Assembly (NCBI RefSeq): GCF_019112545.1
Contig: NW_025064947.1
Location: forward strand, 62,001 to 126,000
Direction of reading: 5' to 3'
Length of the DNA: 64,000 nt
Source: Guyanagaster necrorhizus
Lineage: Eukaryota > Basidiomycota > Agaricomycetes > Agaricales > Physalacriaceae
Shown piece after piece: positions 12,601 to 24,427 of the stretch. A model generated the notes under the pieces. It was not told the DNA's origin, searched no databases, and saw nothing but the letters and a program-made list of their open reading frames with translations. Within the stretch, counting starts at the first letter, position 1, and the number at the start of each line of letters is the position of its first letter. The position numbers and the translations under genes were made by a program.

Positions 12601-13189
12601 AGTATGAGATGCTGCAAGTCATCATCTCTGATTGAGGGCTGCAATTCATGTCTAAATTCTTGGATGACTTATACCATCTCCTAAACATATGCAGGAACAC
12701 TTCTACTGCATACCATCCTCAAATGGATGAGCAGACACAGCAAATCAATCAGAAAATGGAGAAATACCTTAGAATGTTCATTAACTACTGACAGAATGAC
12801 TGGACTGAATGGCTCACCCTGGTGGCATTTCCACACAACAACTGCATCCACTCTGCTATGGGAAAAACACCCCTCTTCATAAACTATGGCTGACATTCTC
12901 ACATCACCCAGACCAACCATCTTCAAACTATAACTCCCACCTCTTCAGAATTTGCCTCTCTCATGTCTAAAATTCATACTGAAACACATATCATCCTTGA
13001 AAAAGGTGCTGCTGCTGCTGCTATGAAGAACCAGTATGATAAACACCATTGACCTGCCCAACCTCCATATACCCTGATCTGAGTGAAAGCTAGCCAATAA
13101 ATGAATGGGCTCCTTCCTCATTCTTTCTAAGGTTGAGGCCTCTGCATACCATCTCCACTTGCCATCCATCTGGTGCATCTATGATGTCT
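9654..13189 (+). pseudogene. G1 pol: protease, reverse transcriptase, RNase H, integrase
   Basis: Aspartic protease: ALIDSGCTSSLIN near 10145, motif intact. Reverse transcriptase 10694-11490: the 'PVQDY' block preceded by a stop, and IYLDDIFIM at about 11207, which keeps the YxDD pair. RNase H about 11520-11990 with DKELLAIM and the HHKADMANKKADLLSQ end. Integrase: zinc-finger part HDHATARHPDIAKTKEL..CKTCQ (12240-12370), core ISIDMITSLSDCNGFDA near 12440, and a C-terminal domain ending near 13180. At least a dozen TGA/TAG codons interrupt it, many at positions where the sister element G2 reads Arg or Trp. The integrase C-terminus is cut by the reversed solo LTR. Confidence 0.85.
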
Positions 13190-13194
13190 TTAAT

Positions 13195-13662
13195 TGTTAG
13201 ATCTAAGCATTATGTGAGCAGATACACATGATAAATAGAAGTCACCTTGCACTTCAGGTGATCAACTGAGTTCACTGATGCATATACTGATTGGTGTGTC
13301 ATAACACTTTAGGATTGGCTTGAGTATAGAATGGTGTAAGAATAAACTTTAGCTCAAAGCTGGGGATTACCAGTGAGAGCAAGCCTCCTTAAATACTATA
13401 CAAGTCTTTGCTAATTATACTGTTACTTATTGTGTATTGTTGTATCCTTTGTGTCCATTGTCCTTGGGTGTTGCTATTATACATAAAAGGTTGATTGTGC
13501 ATCATCAGGCAATGCTGTTACATTGAAAGACAATGATCAACTCAGCCTAGTTGTGATGACTAAGCTTCATCCCACAGTCTTAAGCACTTGTTAAGCACTC
13601 TGACTAAGCATAAATAGGGGTTAATCATAGGAAAAAAAATAAAGAAAAGAAAAATCATAACA
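13195..13662 (-). repeat. solo LTR, G family, reversed, in G1 integrase
   Basis: 468 bp; on the minus strand it starts TGTTATGATTTTTC and ends CTAACA. Perfect 5-bp target duplication TTAAT (13190-13194 and 13663-13667). It separates the integrase C-terminus from the chromodomain of G1. Confidence 0.95.
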
Positions 13663-13967
13663 TTAATGAATTGCTTCTCACCCTATATATTGCCCCTGCT
13701 TTCTCCAATCAACAGCAACTTCCTTCTCCAGAACCAGTTCTAGTCAATGATAAAGAACACTACAAAGTTGACCAAGTCCTTAACCACCACCTCTACAAAG
13801 TTCATACCTACAATAGTGGAAGTTACACCATAGTTGATTATTTAGTTAGCTAAAAAGGTTATAGCCTTTAATCTAATCAATGGATAAATGAACATCATAT
13901 GAATGCCAATGACACTATTTGGGATTATGAATTCTCCCTAGAATAATCAATCAGGATAATAGTCTTA
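13663..13967 (+). pseudogene. G1 chromodomain (integrase C-terminal tail)
   Basis: Open from 13671 to 13853, with HYKVDQVLNHHLYKV, then YLVS, then a TAA where relatives have Trp, then KGY and NQWINEH. This Y-x-V-x-x-I/V-L-x-x-R..YLVxWKGY..xWxxE layout is a chromodomain. In chromoviruses it directs integration towards particular histone marks. Sister G5 keeps YLVSWKEHGPESNQW. One aromatic cage position (Trp) is lost here. Confidence 0.75.
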
Positions 13968-13980
13968 TGAGAGGGGGTAA
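13968..13980 (+). promoter_or_regulatory. G1 polypurine tract
   Basis: TATGAGAGGGGGTAA-like purine run directly before the 3' LTR, the expected priming site for plus-strand DNA. Confidence 0.65.
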
Positions 13981-14438
13981 TATTATGATTTTTTTTCTCT
14001 TTTCCTAGTTGATCCCTATTTTTTCTTAGTCAAAGCATCTAACCAAGCACTTGGACTGTGAGAATGCTTATGCAACCATAATAGCCAAACCCTGCTCATT
14101 GTCTATCAACATGTAGAAACCCCTTAACAACATGACAATACCTTTTTGTAACAGTAGTGACTCATAAGGACAATGAACACTATAGTGTAGAAACACATAA
14201 TAAGTAGTTATATATTTATCCAGAGGATGAATGAGTATATAAATAGTCTAGCTCTTGCTGTAAGAATCCAGCCTCAAGCTAAAGTTTATTCTATACCATC
14301 CACACTTGAGCTGACTTGTTTTTGGCCTTGTAGCACTTCACTAACATAGCACAATAGTGGATTCAGGAATGACTGTACAAACATGATATAGCATCTGTTT
14401 ATCATATGTTATAGGTCATATGTAACTTAGGCTTAACA
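13981..14438 (+). repeat. G1 3' LTR
   Basis: 458 bp, pairs with 5188-5645; followed by the target duplication GGCAC. Confidence 0.9.
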
Positions 14439-14474
14439 GGCACAACTGTGCTGAACAACATTTAATCAAGGTAT

Positions 14475-14932
14475 TGTTATGATTTTTTCCTTTTCCTTTC
14501 TTGAGTATCCCCTGTTTATGCTTAGTCAGAGCATCTAGACCAGTGCTTAGGACTGTGGAACAGGCTTAGTCACTATAATAGGCCAAGTCTGCTATTGTTC
14601 TCCAACAATGATGATGCTCTTCAATGATGGACAATACTCTTTTGTACATAGTCACAATACTCAAGGACAATGAGCACCATAATCTAGAAGTACACAATTA
14701 ATAGGAATATATTTATCTAATGAATAAATAGTATATAAGTAGTGTAGCTCTCACTGTATATCCTCAGCTTCAAGCTAAAGTTTATTCTTCACCACTTCAT
14801 CTCAAGCTGGCAGTCTTTGGCCTTGAAGCATTAGATCAATAAGCACATATAGTGAACTCTGATGTGACTGTATGAGCTCAATACAGCATCAGTTTATCAT
14901 GTGTTTAGATCATGTGCAACTTGGGCTTAACA
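14475..14932 (+). repeat. solo LTR, G family
   Basis: 458 bp, TGTTATGATT..GCTTAACA, with a perfect target duplication GGTAT on both sides (14470-14474, 14933-14937). It lies only 36 bp from the G1 3' end, so two insertions hit nearly the same place. Confidence 0.95.
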
Positions 14933-15887
14933 GGTATTAATTCTCACTTGCCAAGTTAGATAAACAATGGATTGATCAAATTTCTAGCTTAAAAAGTTTC
15001 TGCATGTGAATGAAGCTTATGAGTGTGAGGACTCTGAAGAGCTCCTCTTAAATCCTGAATCCCTACCATTCAACTTTGAGATTGATAAAGCTCTTTTCTC
15101 ACACTTACACATTCTTTGTGCTCTGTGGATTTTAGCAATGTTCTTGTGAAGGCTTGGCTTGATATGGATAAGAAGAAGCCTCCTGTGATTCATTGGAATG
15201 GGACTCAAACACTTTGATGATCAAGCCCAAATTTATAACTATATCTATTGACATATTACTAATCTTAAAGATCAAGAAAAGAGCTGCTCACCATGTCTTT
15301 TGGTTGCTCATGCATGCACTCTCCTAATCACATACCAGCATTGTGATATGTTTTTGAGCCAAGAGAATTGTCCAATAGCCAACAATAAAGATAAGAATGT
15401 GGAAATATTTGTTCTTTGAAGCACATAAGAATGGCTGGTTCATTATACTGAACTCACTATTTAAAGCCTTCTCTATCTGCGTATTATGCATCAAGACCAA
15501 GTCTCCAGATTGAAAATCAAAATCCTAAATAGAAAATATGTAATGTCATTCAAATTTTATTGCAGCATTTTGTCTAGCCTCATAAAATTTAGATCTCAAG
15601 CACTTGAGATCTTGTGAATGCTTTTGAAGACTAATAGCTCAATGTGCAATCAAGGATGTAGTAGAGATGATATTTGTCAGGTGGCAGCAATAGCCACCTA
15701 GATTCAACTATATCCATTGGGAGAAGGGGTTCTATTCTGGTTGCAGTGAAGTATGATGAACCACCCATATGCTCTCTAACAGTTATTTAGTCTGCTCAAA
15801 AGACAGAATATGCATTTTGACTCCATTTATTTTAATCTCTATCTGACACTTTGAAAAGTCCTTGATAGACATCAAAATATAAAATCT
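14933..15887 (-). pseudogene. old Ty3/gypsy integrase C-terminal remnant
   Basis: Read on the minus strand from about 15880 down, the translation has FDVYQGLF, then KWSQNAYSVF, ITVREHMGGSSYF and EPLLPMDIVES before weaker matches. This fits the end of the integrase core and the following region of basidiomycete gypsy elements (compare HGVKPLLPFDI of element P near 38240). Stops interrupt it throughout. Below about 15200 a plus-strand open stretch (HVNEAYECEDSEELLLNPES) competes with it, so the left part could belong to a different plus-strand gag. It was split by G1 and the solo LTR at 14475. Confidence 0.45.
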
Positions 15888-16407
15888 AGATTGGTGATGA
15901 TATCTAATTGGAAGACAGTTTTGAGACATAGATCCTAAGCTAGTCATTAGTTATTGAAATATAGAAAACAAATAATTACTCACAAGATGTGTGGATTAGA
16001 AAGGTCTATTGAATTGGGGTTAGCTAAAAAACAGAGAAAAACAAGCATGCTCTATCAGTAACTACTAAAATACAAAGGCCCTCCACTCTCATTCATATTA
16101 GTCTCTGCCAGCTCAATATCTCTGCTAGTATAAGGCTATAGCAAAGCTACTTCAGATTCAAACAAGTTCAGTTTGAGTTTGTTGGTGGCAGTATATATGA
16201 TAGCTGCACATCATCAATTGACAATACTATATCTGATGATCTCAGTCATGGGTTCAAGGAGATGAAGCCATAGCATTGGGTTAGGATTCTGGCTCTGCAG
16301 ATGTTCAGTCTGGACTCTGGCACCCTATCTTTATAATTGTGAGTATATTGAACATGATCTGATAGACATGTTCAAGGTCTCAAAGCAACACTTATTCATT
16401 GGTCATC
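15888..16407. other. unassigned, about 520 bp
   Basis: AT-rich and CpG-poor with no open frame above background and no repeat partner that I noticed. Probably more of the decayed gypsy element. Confidence 0.4.
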
Positions 16408-18902
16408 TGATGACATGCCCACTGCATGTCCAAGCATGTAATTTTGCAAATTATGACAATACAGTAACTGTATCACAGTCTACTATGTGTGCAATAAAGA
16501 ATATGGCTAGAGCACAGTGAAATGAGACTTGTATCACAGCTGGCTTGAGTGACAATAGGTGGAGGTCATAGCCTAGCAGTAGAATGATACCAGAGGAGGG
16601 TCATACTGCACATGAGGTCTCAGCACTTGACACTAATTGTGCTAATACAAGTATAGAAAGTCCCACCAAAAATAAAGAGCACATGATCAAAATATGATCA
16701 GAGCTTTGCACATGACTTCATGTCATATTGATCAATGATACATAGGTGTTAAATTGCTGAGGGACATATTCTAGAACAGAGCATTGGTGCACAATGAGAT
16801 AAATCTGAATATCAGAGTGATTGGCTAAGAATGGGAAGATTTGATGAAAGAAATCACCAGAAATGATCCCAGGAGTCTAGAACGACTCATGTGTATAGAT
16901 TAATTGCCCCAGAGAGATAATAAAGTGAAGAGACCAGTGGTCAGGCCACTAACAGAGCTAACCAGTGTACTGCACCATGGTTTTATGGGCACAAAATTTC
17001 TGATTTTCCTAGCTCTAGAAACTGCCAGAGCATCAAGAGTGCTGAGCAGCAAGCAGCATCCCACCTTCAGAATAGGAAACCATCTCCCAGCTATGGCTCA
17101 AGCAATGGAGCACTAATACAACCTGTCCAGAGATCTGTTGTGCAATCAAGAAGCTGCACAATAATGACAGATGGCTGTCTGTTGTCCACCTCTTTTGTGT
17201 CTGGCATGCTATGTTTTAACACCATACTGGCATTTAGGAGCAGATGCCTGTCAGCTGTGATCTGCAGGTGGATGAACACACTATTCAATCAAGAATGGAT
17301 AGCCTTAAGAGGCTATTTGGTGAGGCACTGAATATGAAAGGTGTAGCTGATTCACTAATGGATAACAGATCTGCAGAGTGGATTGATAGCACCATGCTGG
17401 TATGAGACAGATGGGAGCCAAAAATGGGTGGCCTAGGCACTTATTGGAGCCATAGCTGATAAGGAATTAGACTCTTGGACTCTCAGTATAAAAAGGGTTA
17501 ACCTTGTAAATAAAGAAAGACCAACTTTTATGGTACAAACCAAAGAAATAAATTTCTGATCATCTCCTATGAGCTGAAACCTGAAGCATACCTTTGAGCC
17601 TTTGTGCCTGGTATTGCATGAGCAGATAGCTTGAAGCACATCTTTGTGATCTCTCTCTCATCTCTCTCACATTCCACTTGTATCTTGTGCATCCACTCTC
17701 AAAAGTGGATGACAGAGCATGTTCTACCAATGAGCCACTTGCTCCAGGCAGATTCTGTCAGATCTGCTCTGAACAGCTGGATTTCCCTCTTGTGATTATA
17801 AAAGAACTTGCAAGAGCAGACACAATCCTTCTTGCACTAGGGAGTTTGCAAGCCTTACACCAGTGTCAGGTTGCATAGAAACAAAAGGCAGTTCTGATCT
17901 GGAGCAGAATTTGCATGTCAAACTGTGACATGTGCACAAATGATATGCTAGAGACTCCAGGACAGAGTTCTGAGCATTAAAACTACTATATTTGGTGTCT
18001 CTGAGTAAGTACAGTAGTAGACTATTTAAGTACTGCATTATAAGAGTAGTAGATAAGTTTCTGACCCCTCACAGTTATAGTGTATTGGGTATAGAAAGCC
18101 TTGAACCATAGCTCTGGGCTTGTGTTTATAACTTTGAGTGAGAGAATAGACTCATTATTGATATCACTGACAGAGATTTGAGAACTGCACAAGGCACAGA
18201 AGCTTGTAAGGGACTCTAATTTGATTTGATAAGAGGTTTTGAATTGCACTCTAGCCTGAGAATAAGAGAGCAGTATCTGAAGGGCATTATCTTGAGTTTT
18301 TGAGGTGTTTGTGATGCAAGGCACTACAGGTGGCAGAGGTTTGAACCCTTTGGCTTGATTAGTGTTCACTTTTGGTTATTTCCGCAGATCAGCAAAGGTT
18401 CAAACCCTTTGGGTCTGTTGGATGGTGTTTTACTGTGTGTTGTGTCTCTGAATCACATAGGTTTGAACCCTTTGGTACTTATGGACTTGTTTACAAAGTG
18501 TTTCTGCTTAAAGTGCAAATATTTGAGTTGTGTAGTGTGTGTTTAGAGATTTAAAATTGATCTGAGCTGTGCTTGAGAGTTTTGAGAGTTTTTTGAGAGT
18601 GTTTTGATACATTGTATTGAAATACAGTACCCTTTACCTTAAGGTCTAGCAACTTCTATTGCCACCTCTTGTTTTTATAAATAAAAAGCTTTAAGACTTA
18701 GAGAGATCTGAGACTGTTATACATATGCTATTGCTATTTATGTACAGTGGAATCATTTGAGAAGACAACTGTACTTGCTATAGCTACTCTATTGCATTAT
18801 AATCCCTCCAACAAACTAAGAAGTATTGTATGTGTGGTTGTAATCAGTGGATATCACTCTGCTGTATCTATTTTCACCTTGTGCACATGCAAAACCTCTT
18901 CA
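16408..18902 (+). repeat. M repeat, copy 1 (LTR-like, about 2.5 kb with internal extra DNA)
   Basis: Starts TGATGACATGCCC and ends AAAACCTCTTCA, matching the ends of copies at 39861-41662 (plus) and 57057-58877 (minus). Shared blocks include CAGCACTTG..ACTAATTGTGCTAATAC near 16620, a block near 18060 (TATAGTGTATTGGGTATAG), three GGTTYRAACCC boxes (18338, 18397, 18460) and the end block CTGTATCTATTTTCACC. It is about 700 bp longer than the other copies, with the extra DNA roughly at 16850-17700. No target duplication is found. It has TG..CA ends but no coding capacity, so a solo LTR of a large element is the best guess. Confidence 0.65.
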
Positions 18903-20100
18903 CCAGTGATATAGCAATCAAAGCTATCCTTGCCTATGCATATACTGATTCATCAAATCTGAGTATAATATGACTCAGAATGCTATAGGATGTCACCAAC
19001 CAGAGAAGCAAGCCCTAGCAATAGCATTAGTCAAGGTATGCAAGGCAAATTATCACACCAAATCTGAAAGTAGGGTCTATTTGTGACTTCTGCTCCCACA
19101 TGATCCAGCATTATCATAATGCACTTATTGGAATCTCACAACAGAAATATGTACCTTTGTATTATCACCCATTATTGAATGGAGGTTGTGAAAAAACATC
19201 ATTTAAAGTATTCATGTATGTGATATTTACACTGACACACTGGATATTACAGACTAATTCTTCTTCCCTAAACAAAAAACAAAGTCAAATGTGTTTTCTT
19301 CCTTATCTCCTAAAAAGACTGATACTGAAGTGTACATGAAAAAAAAGTAAAATCAGTGGGTAAAAAAAAATTATAGCAGACACAGCCAAAACAGATGAAA
19401 CCTATAGCTTGCTGATTAGGTTCCAGCAGGAATGTGTCTTGGAGATTGACTTTAGAAGCTAAAATCCATCACTGCCCAAGTCTGCCTCCAGAATAGTTTA
19501 AGCTCCATCTTTGAGTTGAGAGCTGTAATAAGGCAGAAGAGCCTCAATAATAAATTCTTTAGAAGAGCACAGTGAAATCTTAGAAGTTGCTGTCCAAAGT
19601 AACATGATATCCCAAAAGACAAGTGGATGCAACCAGCTGATATTTACATAAGCAGAAGTAAGTGGAACTGATCACTGAAGGATTTAATTTGTTCATGAAG
19701 CAGAGAATATTATTAAAAGTGCAAGAGCAATGTATGAGTCATCAGAAAATGACCCTGAGAAGAGCCAGCAAAAAAAGGGTCTACTAAGAACTCAAAAGCT
19801 GTGAGAAATCAAACACTGTAAGAAGCTTGTCAGTATCAGTATTATGACAAATAGAGTATCAAACCAGCCTTGTGTCTTCAATATGCTCTTTACAAAGCTG
19901 GATATTTCTATAAATTTTAGTATCTGAGAATAATGCAGTCATTTGATCATCTTTGTTATTAGTGTATTTAGAAGTGCTTGGAAAAATTTCAGGAAATATT
20001 CTAGGAAAGACTACAACCAAATATATACTATTACTGAGATAACAGCCTCTTGATGTTTCTCAGCTATTGTGTGGTAAATAGACCTCATGTCAGATACCAA
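18903..20100. other. unassigned, about 1.2 kb
   Basis: Just after the M repeat (18905-19060) a plus-strand stretch reads AIKAILAYAYTDSSN then KPLAIALVK. This faintly recalls the RNase H region of an LTR retroelement, but stops break it and I would not call it. The rest shows no motif; the longest open frame is 79 codons (19100-19339). Confidence 0.35.
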
Positions 20101-21250
20101 TGTGTAGCCTCAAGAGACTGACCATATATGTTGACTGAGATATCAATTGTGAACTAGAAGATTACAGACATACACATTAAACTGTGAATGACTCTGAGAT
20201 ACAGAATTAAGTTTTTCAGTTAGTTCTGCTGAACTCAAGAGTTGATATTCATTGTGGATACCCTCTGAGACAACAATCCCACTCAAATATATAGTACATA
20301 TCTCAAAGCCTGAATATATATGTTTTATTCTTAAATTTAAGGTAGTTATTGGGCAAATAAACTCACATCCTGCTGGAAAACTATGTATCACTTTGTTGTT
20401 TGAAATACTGTGGTCATTCTGGTAAGTCACAGCATTCAGAAATTTCTATGACATAACAAAAATGTCATATTAGAGACACATAAGTCACAAGCATAGCCAG
20501 TGCTACAAATGAGATTATCACATCACTTGACATGTAAGAGAAAGAAAGAGAAAAATGTGTCTGTATATAGAAGATATTGCTGAAGGCTTGCTTATCTGTC
20601 AGGGAAATTCACAGAATGCAGCAATTCTACTTGACCATAAAGTGTAAGCTACACAAATTAGGTCATTCAATCTTGTTAGTCATATAGACAGATTATGTAA
20701 AAGTACACTTACATCCAAGTCATTCATTAAATCTTTGTCATGCAAGCATTCTATGATATGTACTTGGTTATCATATGAGAATTTTTTGAGGGCAGTATTT
20801 TCTGCCAAACAATATTGTTCTGTCATGCTGAAGAACTTGTGCTAGCCTAAGATCTGGTGAGAAAATTGGAATGTTATTCTGCATCTGGCTGCTGTGCTGA
20901 TGGAGATGCTTACTACTTCAATAGCTATATCTTCAATTGATGTCCAAAATACAGCTGCCTACTGTATAAATTAACAATAGAGATTGAGTGTACTCTGATT
21001 ATGATAAAAATTTGGCATTATTTCAATACATGACAAAGAATGACATACAGATATTGTTTGTCTCCTACCACAAAGCTACCATGTTGTTTGTGTTTATCTG
21101 TAGAAAGGTCCAGATGAGAAAAGAGAACAGCAATGAAATTTTATGATGATGCTACTGATAAAGGGAGTAGCTATATCAGATTCTGAATTGACTGGAACCA
21201 GTAACTTAACATGATCTCACCTAGCAACTATTATGCTTTACTTTTTTCTG
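20100..21250 (-). pseudogene. multi-exon gene remnant, family unknown
   Basis: On the minus strand a mostly open block (about 20945-20713, one stop) reads TSIEDIAIEVVSISIS and later NQVHIIECLHDKDLMNDLD. It ends exactly at a GTAAGTG donor; a 64-bp intron follows with TGACTAAC and a TGTAG acceptor; reading continues LTLYGQVELLHSVNFPD. Further down, after another AG acceptor (TGTCATAG), the frame 20143-20430 is open for 95 codons (VIHSFPAGCEFICPITTL). Upstream, a TTTCTACAG acceptor near 21107 precedes DKHKQHGSFVVGDKQYL. Intron signals this good suggest a former cellular gene rather than a retroelement. I do not recognise the family, and exon limits are approximate. Confidence 0.4.
20649..20712 (-). 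other. well-formed 64-bp intron
   Basis: Minus strand: GTAAGTG donor, TGACTAAC branch site, TTTGTGTAG acceptor. All three match fungal consensus and the flanking coding blocks read through it. Confidence 0.55.
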
Positions 21251-22650
21251 AATACTGCAAAGGCTTGTCTCAACTTTATGTGACAAACAGATTCTAAAGA
21301 AAGAGCATCTCAAGACCCTATGATTGTATAATAGATAATCTGCAGCCAGTGGCTTTTTAATTTGGTTAACAATCCATTTCACATGCTGTGAAAATGGACT
21401 GATATTACTGTCTGACTCTCAAGATAGTTCAAAACTTTTAGATATGATCATAGATGCTGCTTCCATTCTTTCTTCACAATCTCAGAAATATGACCTTTTT
21501 AAGTTTTGAGATTGAACCTCAGGAGGAAAGTCAATGACTCACAGAATAGTTCACAGTGAAGAAAGACATCTAATCCAGAGCTGCCAAGATACTCAGCATT
21601 TTAGATATTTTCTTGTATTCTCTCACTGTAGTCACATTCTAAATGTTGCTATAAAACACTACATATAAAGAATATGTGCAACACAGTTTCAGAAAATATG
21701 TTGATCAATGTCCAGTGCTTCTAGTTTCCTTAAACTTCTCTATATCATGTCCATCATCTAAATCTAACTTATAACTCCAATTTTGACCTGTGATCCATAG
21801 AAGGACTTATACTCTGTGTATATATAAGTCACAGTCCTTTCCATTGATATCTTTCTGTTGATGTGAATGGTAGGAAGAAGATATCACTCAAGGTGATGAG
21901 AAAGTACATAAAATACATTACAGCACCTCAATAGTGTCTATTATGTGTTAGTATCTTTCATCCAGCAACAACAGTCAGTGCTACAAGTAATATACTTGTC
22001 TGTGCACAAACAATCATCTCTTGGAGGCTTAATGTCCCAGAGAAAGTTGATAGATTTAATGCGTGTCTGAGAAAGTAGAAAAAGCCATTAGTTCCATCTA
22101 CAGCTAATGGCTTGTTTCACAAGCACCAGAGAGCATATATGAAGCCTTGAAGCTCTTCTGAATGGGATATCACTATGCCTGAAGTACCTAAAAAATTCTT
22201 TATCACAAGAATGAAATATGCAGTCAAATCAGTTACTAACTGTCCAAATCAACTTCCACATTGACTTATACAGTCCTGCCTCTGAACAAGTACTGTTCAA
22301 TCTATATCAGTATTTCAACTGACATGCTCCCAGCTATTTTTGAGCTCATCATGCTGTCTAAGAGCAAGACAGCACCAGTGAGAGACATGTTGAATGTCAA
22401 GTGGCTTAATATGAGGACCTTTCAATTTTGGCTGCAATTTTGCCCACTTTTTGTCCACCATCAACTAAGTGTCTTTTTCTTGCTGTGACTATCAGCTCTG
22501 GTTGCTGCCAATTTATCTCTGAGTCTCTGTCATCTGAGCTGTAGCTATACAGAAGTTGAGTAGGCATAGCTTTGTTGAGATTTGGGATTGAGATAAGAGT
22601 TGTAGCTGAGTTTAGAAGAGTTGTAGTACACAACTGCAGTGGGGTTTGTA
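21250..22650. other. unassigned, about 1.4 kb
   Basis: AT-rich with no convincing coding sequence. The open frames at 22261-22488 and 22406-22654 overlap on opposite strands. The second lies in sequence continuous with the presumed copia 3' LTR, so both are probably noncoding. Confidence 0.35.
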
Positions 22651-22884
22651 ACAAGTCTCTTCCATATTGGAAAACTTTCAGCTACATACATACTACAAGT
22701 GATATGTTTCTATAATATTCTAGTATATTCCTACACTACTCCAGAGTCTCTATGCTCAGTCATCAATAGACTAACTTGAGTACTTGGATCATCTCAAAGT
22801 TTCCAGACATTTCTGAATTAATGCTGAGTCTCACAAACTATATTTGATACAATTGATCATGCCTGATCATGTTTGATTCCAACA
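22650..22884 (-). repeat. copia 3' LTR (left end undefined)
   Basis: On the minus strand TGTTGGAATCAAACATGATC starts at 22884, directly after the last RNase H remnants. TGTTGGAAT is a common copia LTR start. The far end is not located; the LTR may reach well below 22650. No second copy of this LTR was found in either arm of the inverted repeat. Confidence 0.5.
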
Positions 22885-24427
22885 CTCTCTATCAATCCAG
22901 TAAAGTCTCAATCCCATTGTAAAGTTCTCATGCTTGAGTCTGTGCAGCTATCAGGTCCTTGATTGAGTAATATTCCAGCTTAATAATATTGTTTTCAATC
23001 TTCTCTTATACAAAATAGTTGTGCATATCAAAGTGCTTTGATCTAGCATGATATGCAGGATGATGAGTGATGGAAATAGCAGACTGGTTGTCCTCATAGA
23101 GTACTGTAGGTAAATGTTGGTTCTACTCTAGCTCTGCCAATACTGTTACTATAGTCTTTTTTCCATCAATAACTCATTTGTAGATACAATCATCAGCCTA
23201 TAGCTTTGAGAATCCAATTTCTGACATTTTTCTATTGAATTTATGTCCTGACTGTTTGAGACCATATAATGTCTTGTGTAGTCAACAAACATGGCCTATA
23301 CCATCCTTATAACCATCTGGCTGCTGCATATAAATTTCCTCCTCAAGTTTGCCATTTAGATATCCTCCTCTGACATCCATCTCTGCAATTTTGAGGGTCT
23401 CTATGGCTGCAATTACAAAGGCTGCTCTGACATATTCTAGGCATACTACTGGTGCAAATGTCTTGAAGAAATCAATTCCTTGGATCTGAGAATATCCCTG
23501 TGCTACCAGATGTGCTTTGTGTCATAAATATGCTTATTCTGATTGACTTTCTTTGTGAAAATCCACTTATTGCCTATAGGAGATCTTCCTGGAGGTAAAT
23601 TCTCTATGGTGTATGTCTTCATTACTTCTATAACACCAATCCCCTCATCCATAGCTTCTTCCATTTCAGCCATTCCTTTGATGCTTTAGCTTTATCTAAG
23701 GTTCTCTGAAGTCATTTCTGTATGTGTTTTGGCTTTTCTGCATATAGATGGATGCCTGCAATCAAGGTTCCCAAGGACCCTATAATTATGGTCATCTAAA
23801 TTTTGAGGTGAGCAGCAAGGTTTTTCTTCTTGCAACTTTATGTTTATAGATGCAGTAGAGTGTCTTGATAGTATGGATTGCCTCTGTACATCATTGGGAT
23901 GCTTGGAATATACTTCTGTTGAGTCAGAATGACTATCAGTGTCATTTGGATGTGTTCCTCCTTTGCCATTCAATTCCTGAAGTTCAGAGATGAGTTGTGG
24001 GTTGTTTTGACTCCCATTCTCCCCCTCGAGCCGTGACTTCTCCCTGCTTGTGAATTCAACTGTCTTTGGTTGTTCTGCGAATATCAAGTTCCTTGATACA
24101 TGTATGGATCGACTTTTGGGATTATAATAGCCAATTGCTTTTTGACCATCCAGAAAACCAACAAAAGTGAATTTCTGTGATTTGGATTCCAGTTTTCATA
24201 AGTTCTTGCCCTCTGTTGCCATCCAGACATCACATCTAAATTATTTGAGGTTAGAGACATCAGCTTGCTTCCCTGTATTCTCTTCCTCTGGTGTTGTTGC
24301 ACCCAGCCCTTGTGGTAGTGCCAAATTATGAATATAAGCTGCATATTTGACTGCTACTTCCCACAAGTAGGATCAGAGACCTCTAGCTATAAGCATAGTT
24401 CGTGTAAGTTCCATTACAGTGCAAGTT
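22885..24427 (-). pseudogene. Ty1/copia pol: integrase C-terminus to RNase H (unique part)
   Basis: Minus strand, in order: end of integrase and GKKxxxSxLK-like region (24344-24084, LWEVAVKYAAY before it, then DGQKAIGYYNPKSRSIHVSR), a Ser/Glu/Asn-rich linker (131-codon frame 23692-24087), and reverse transcriptase blocks YLNGKLEEEIYMQQPDGY and LHKTLYGLKQSGH near 23270-23370. RNase H follows with LYEDNQSAISITHHPAYHAR and HYxxEKIENN near 22990-23090. Between 'ADDCIY' and the RNase H block the sequence jumps, so the YVDD active-site region is deleted. It retains several CpGs (23999-24110), hence is less decayed than the G elements. It continues into the left arm of the inverted repeat. Confidence 0.75.

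Larger units (their letters stand above)
5188..14438 (+). mobile_element. G1: full-length Ty3/gypsy chromovirus, decayed
   Basis: 9251 bp with a 458-bp LTR at each end, both starting TATTATGATT and ending CTTAACA, and a perfect 5-bp target duplication GGCAC (5183-5187 and 14439-14443). Internal order on the plus strand is self-complementary primer site, gag, CCHC knuckle, protease, reverse transcriptase, RNase H, integrase, chromodomain, polypurine tract. This is the chromovirus order. The element is dead: many arginine codons read TGA/TAG. It contains a chimeric LTR insertion near 6190-7146 and a reversed solo LTR at 13195-13662. The LTR pair shows several C/T and G/A differences, so it is not recent. 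Confidence 0.9.

Noticed and set aside
15017..15208. 63-codon minus-strand frame as an independent small gene
   Set aside because: It lies in a decayed retroelement remnant where both strands show short open stretches; no motif or start context supports it.
18338..18470. tRNA genes at the GGTTYRAACCC boxes
   Set aside because: No cloverleaf, anticodon arm or acceptor stem can be drawn around any of them; only the B-box-like word is present.
22406..22654. 82-codon minus-strand frame after copia
   Set aside because: It is continuous with the sequence starting TGTTGGAATC at 22884 and is probably LTR or flank; no homology is recognised.
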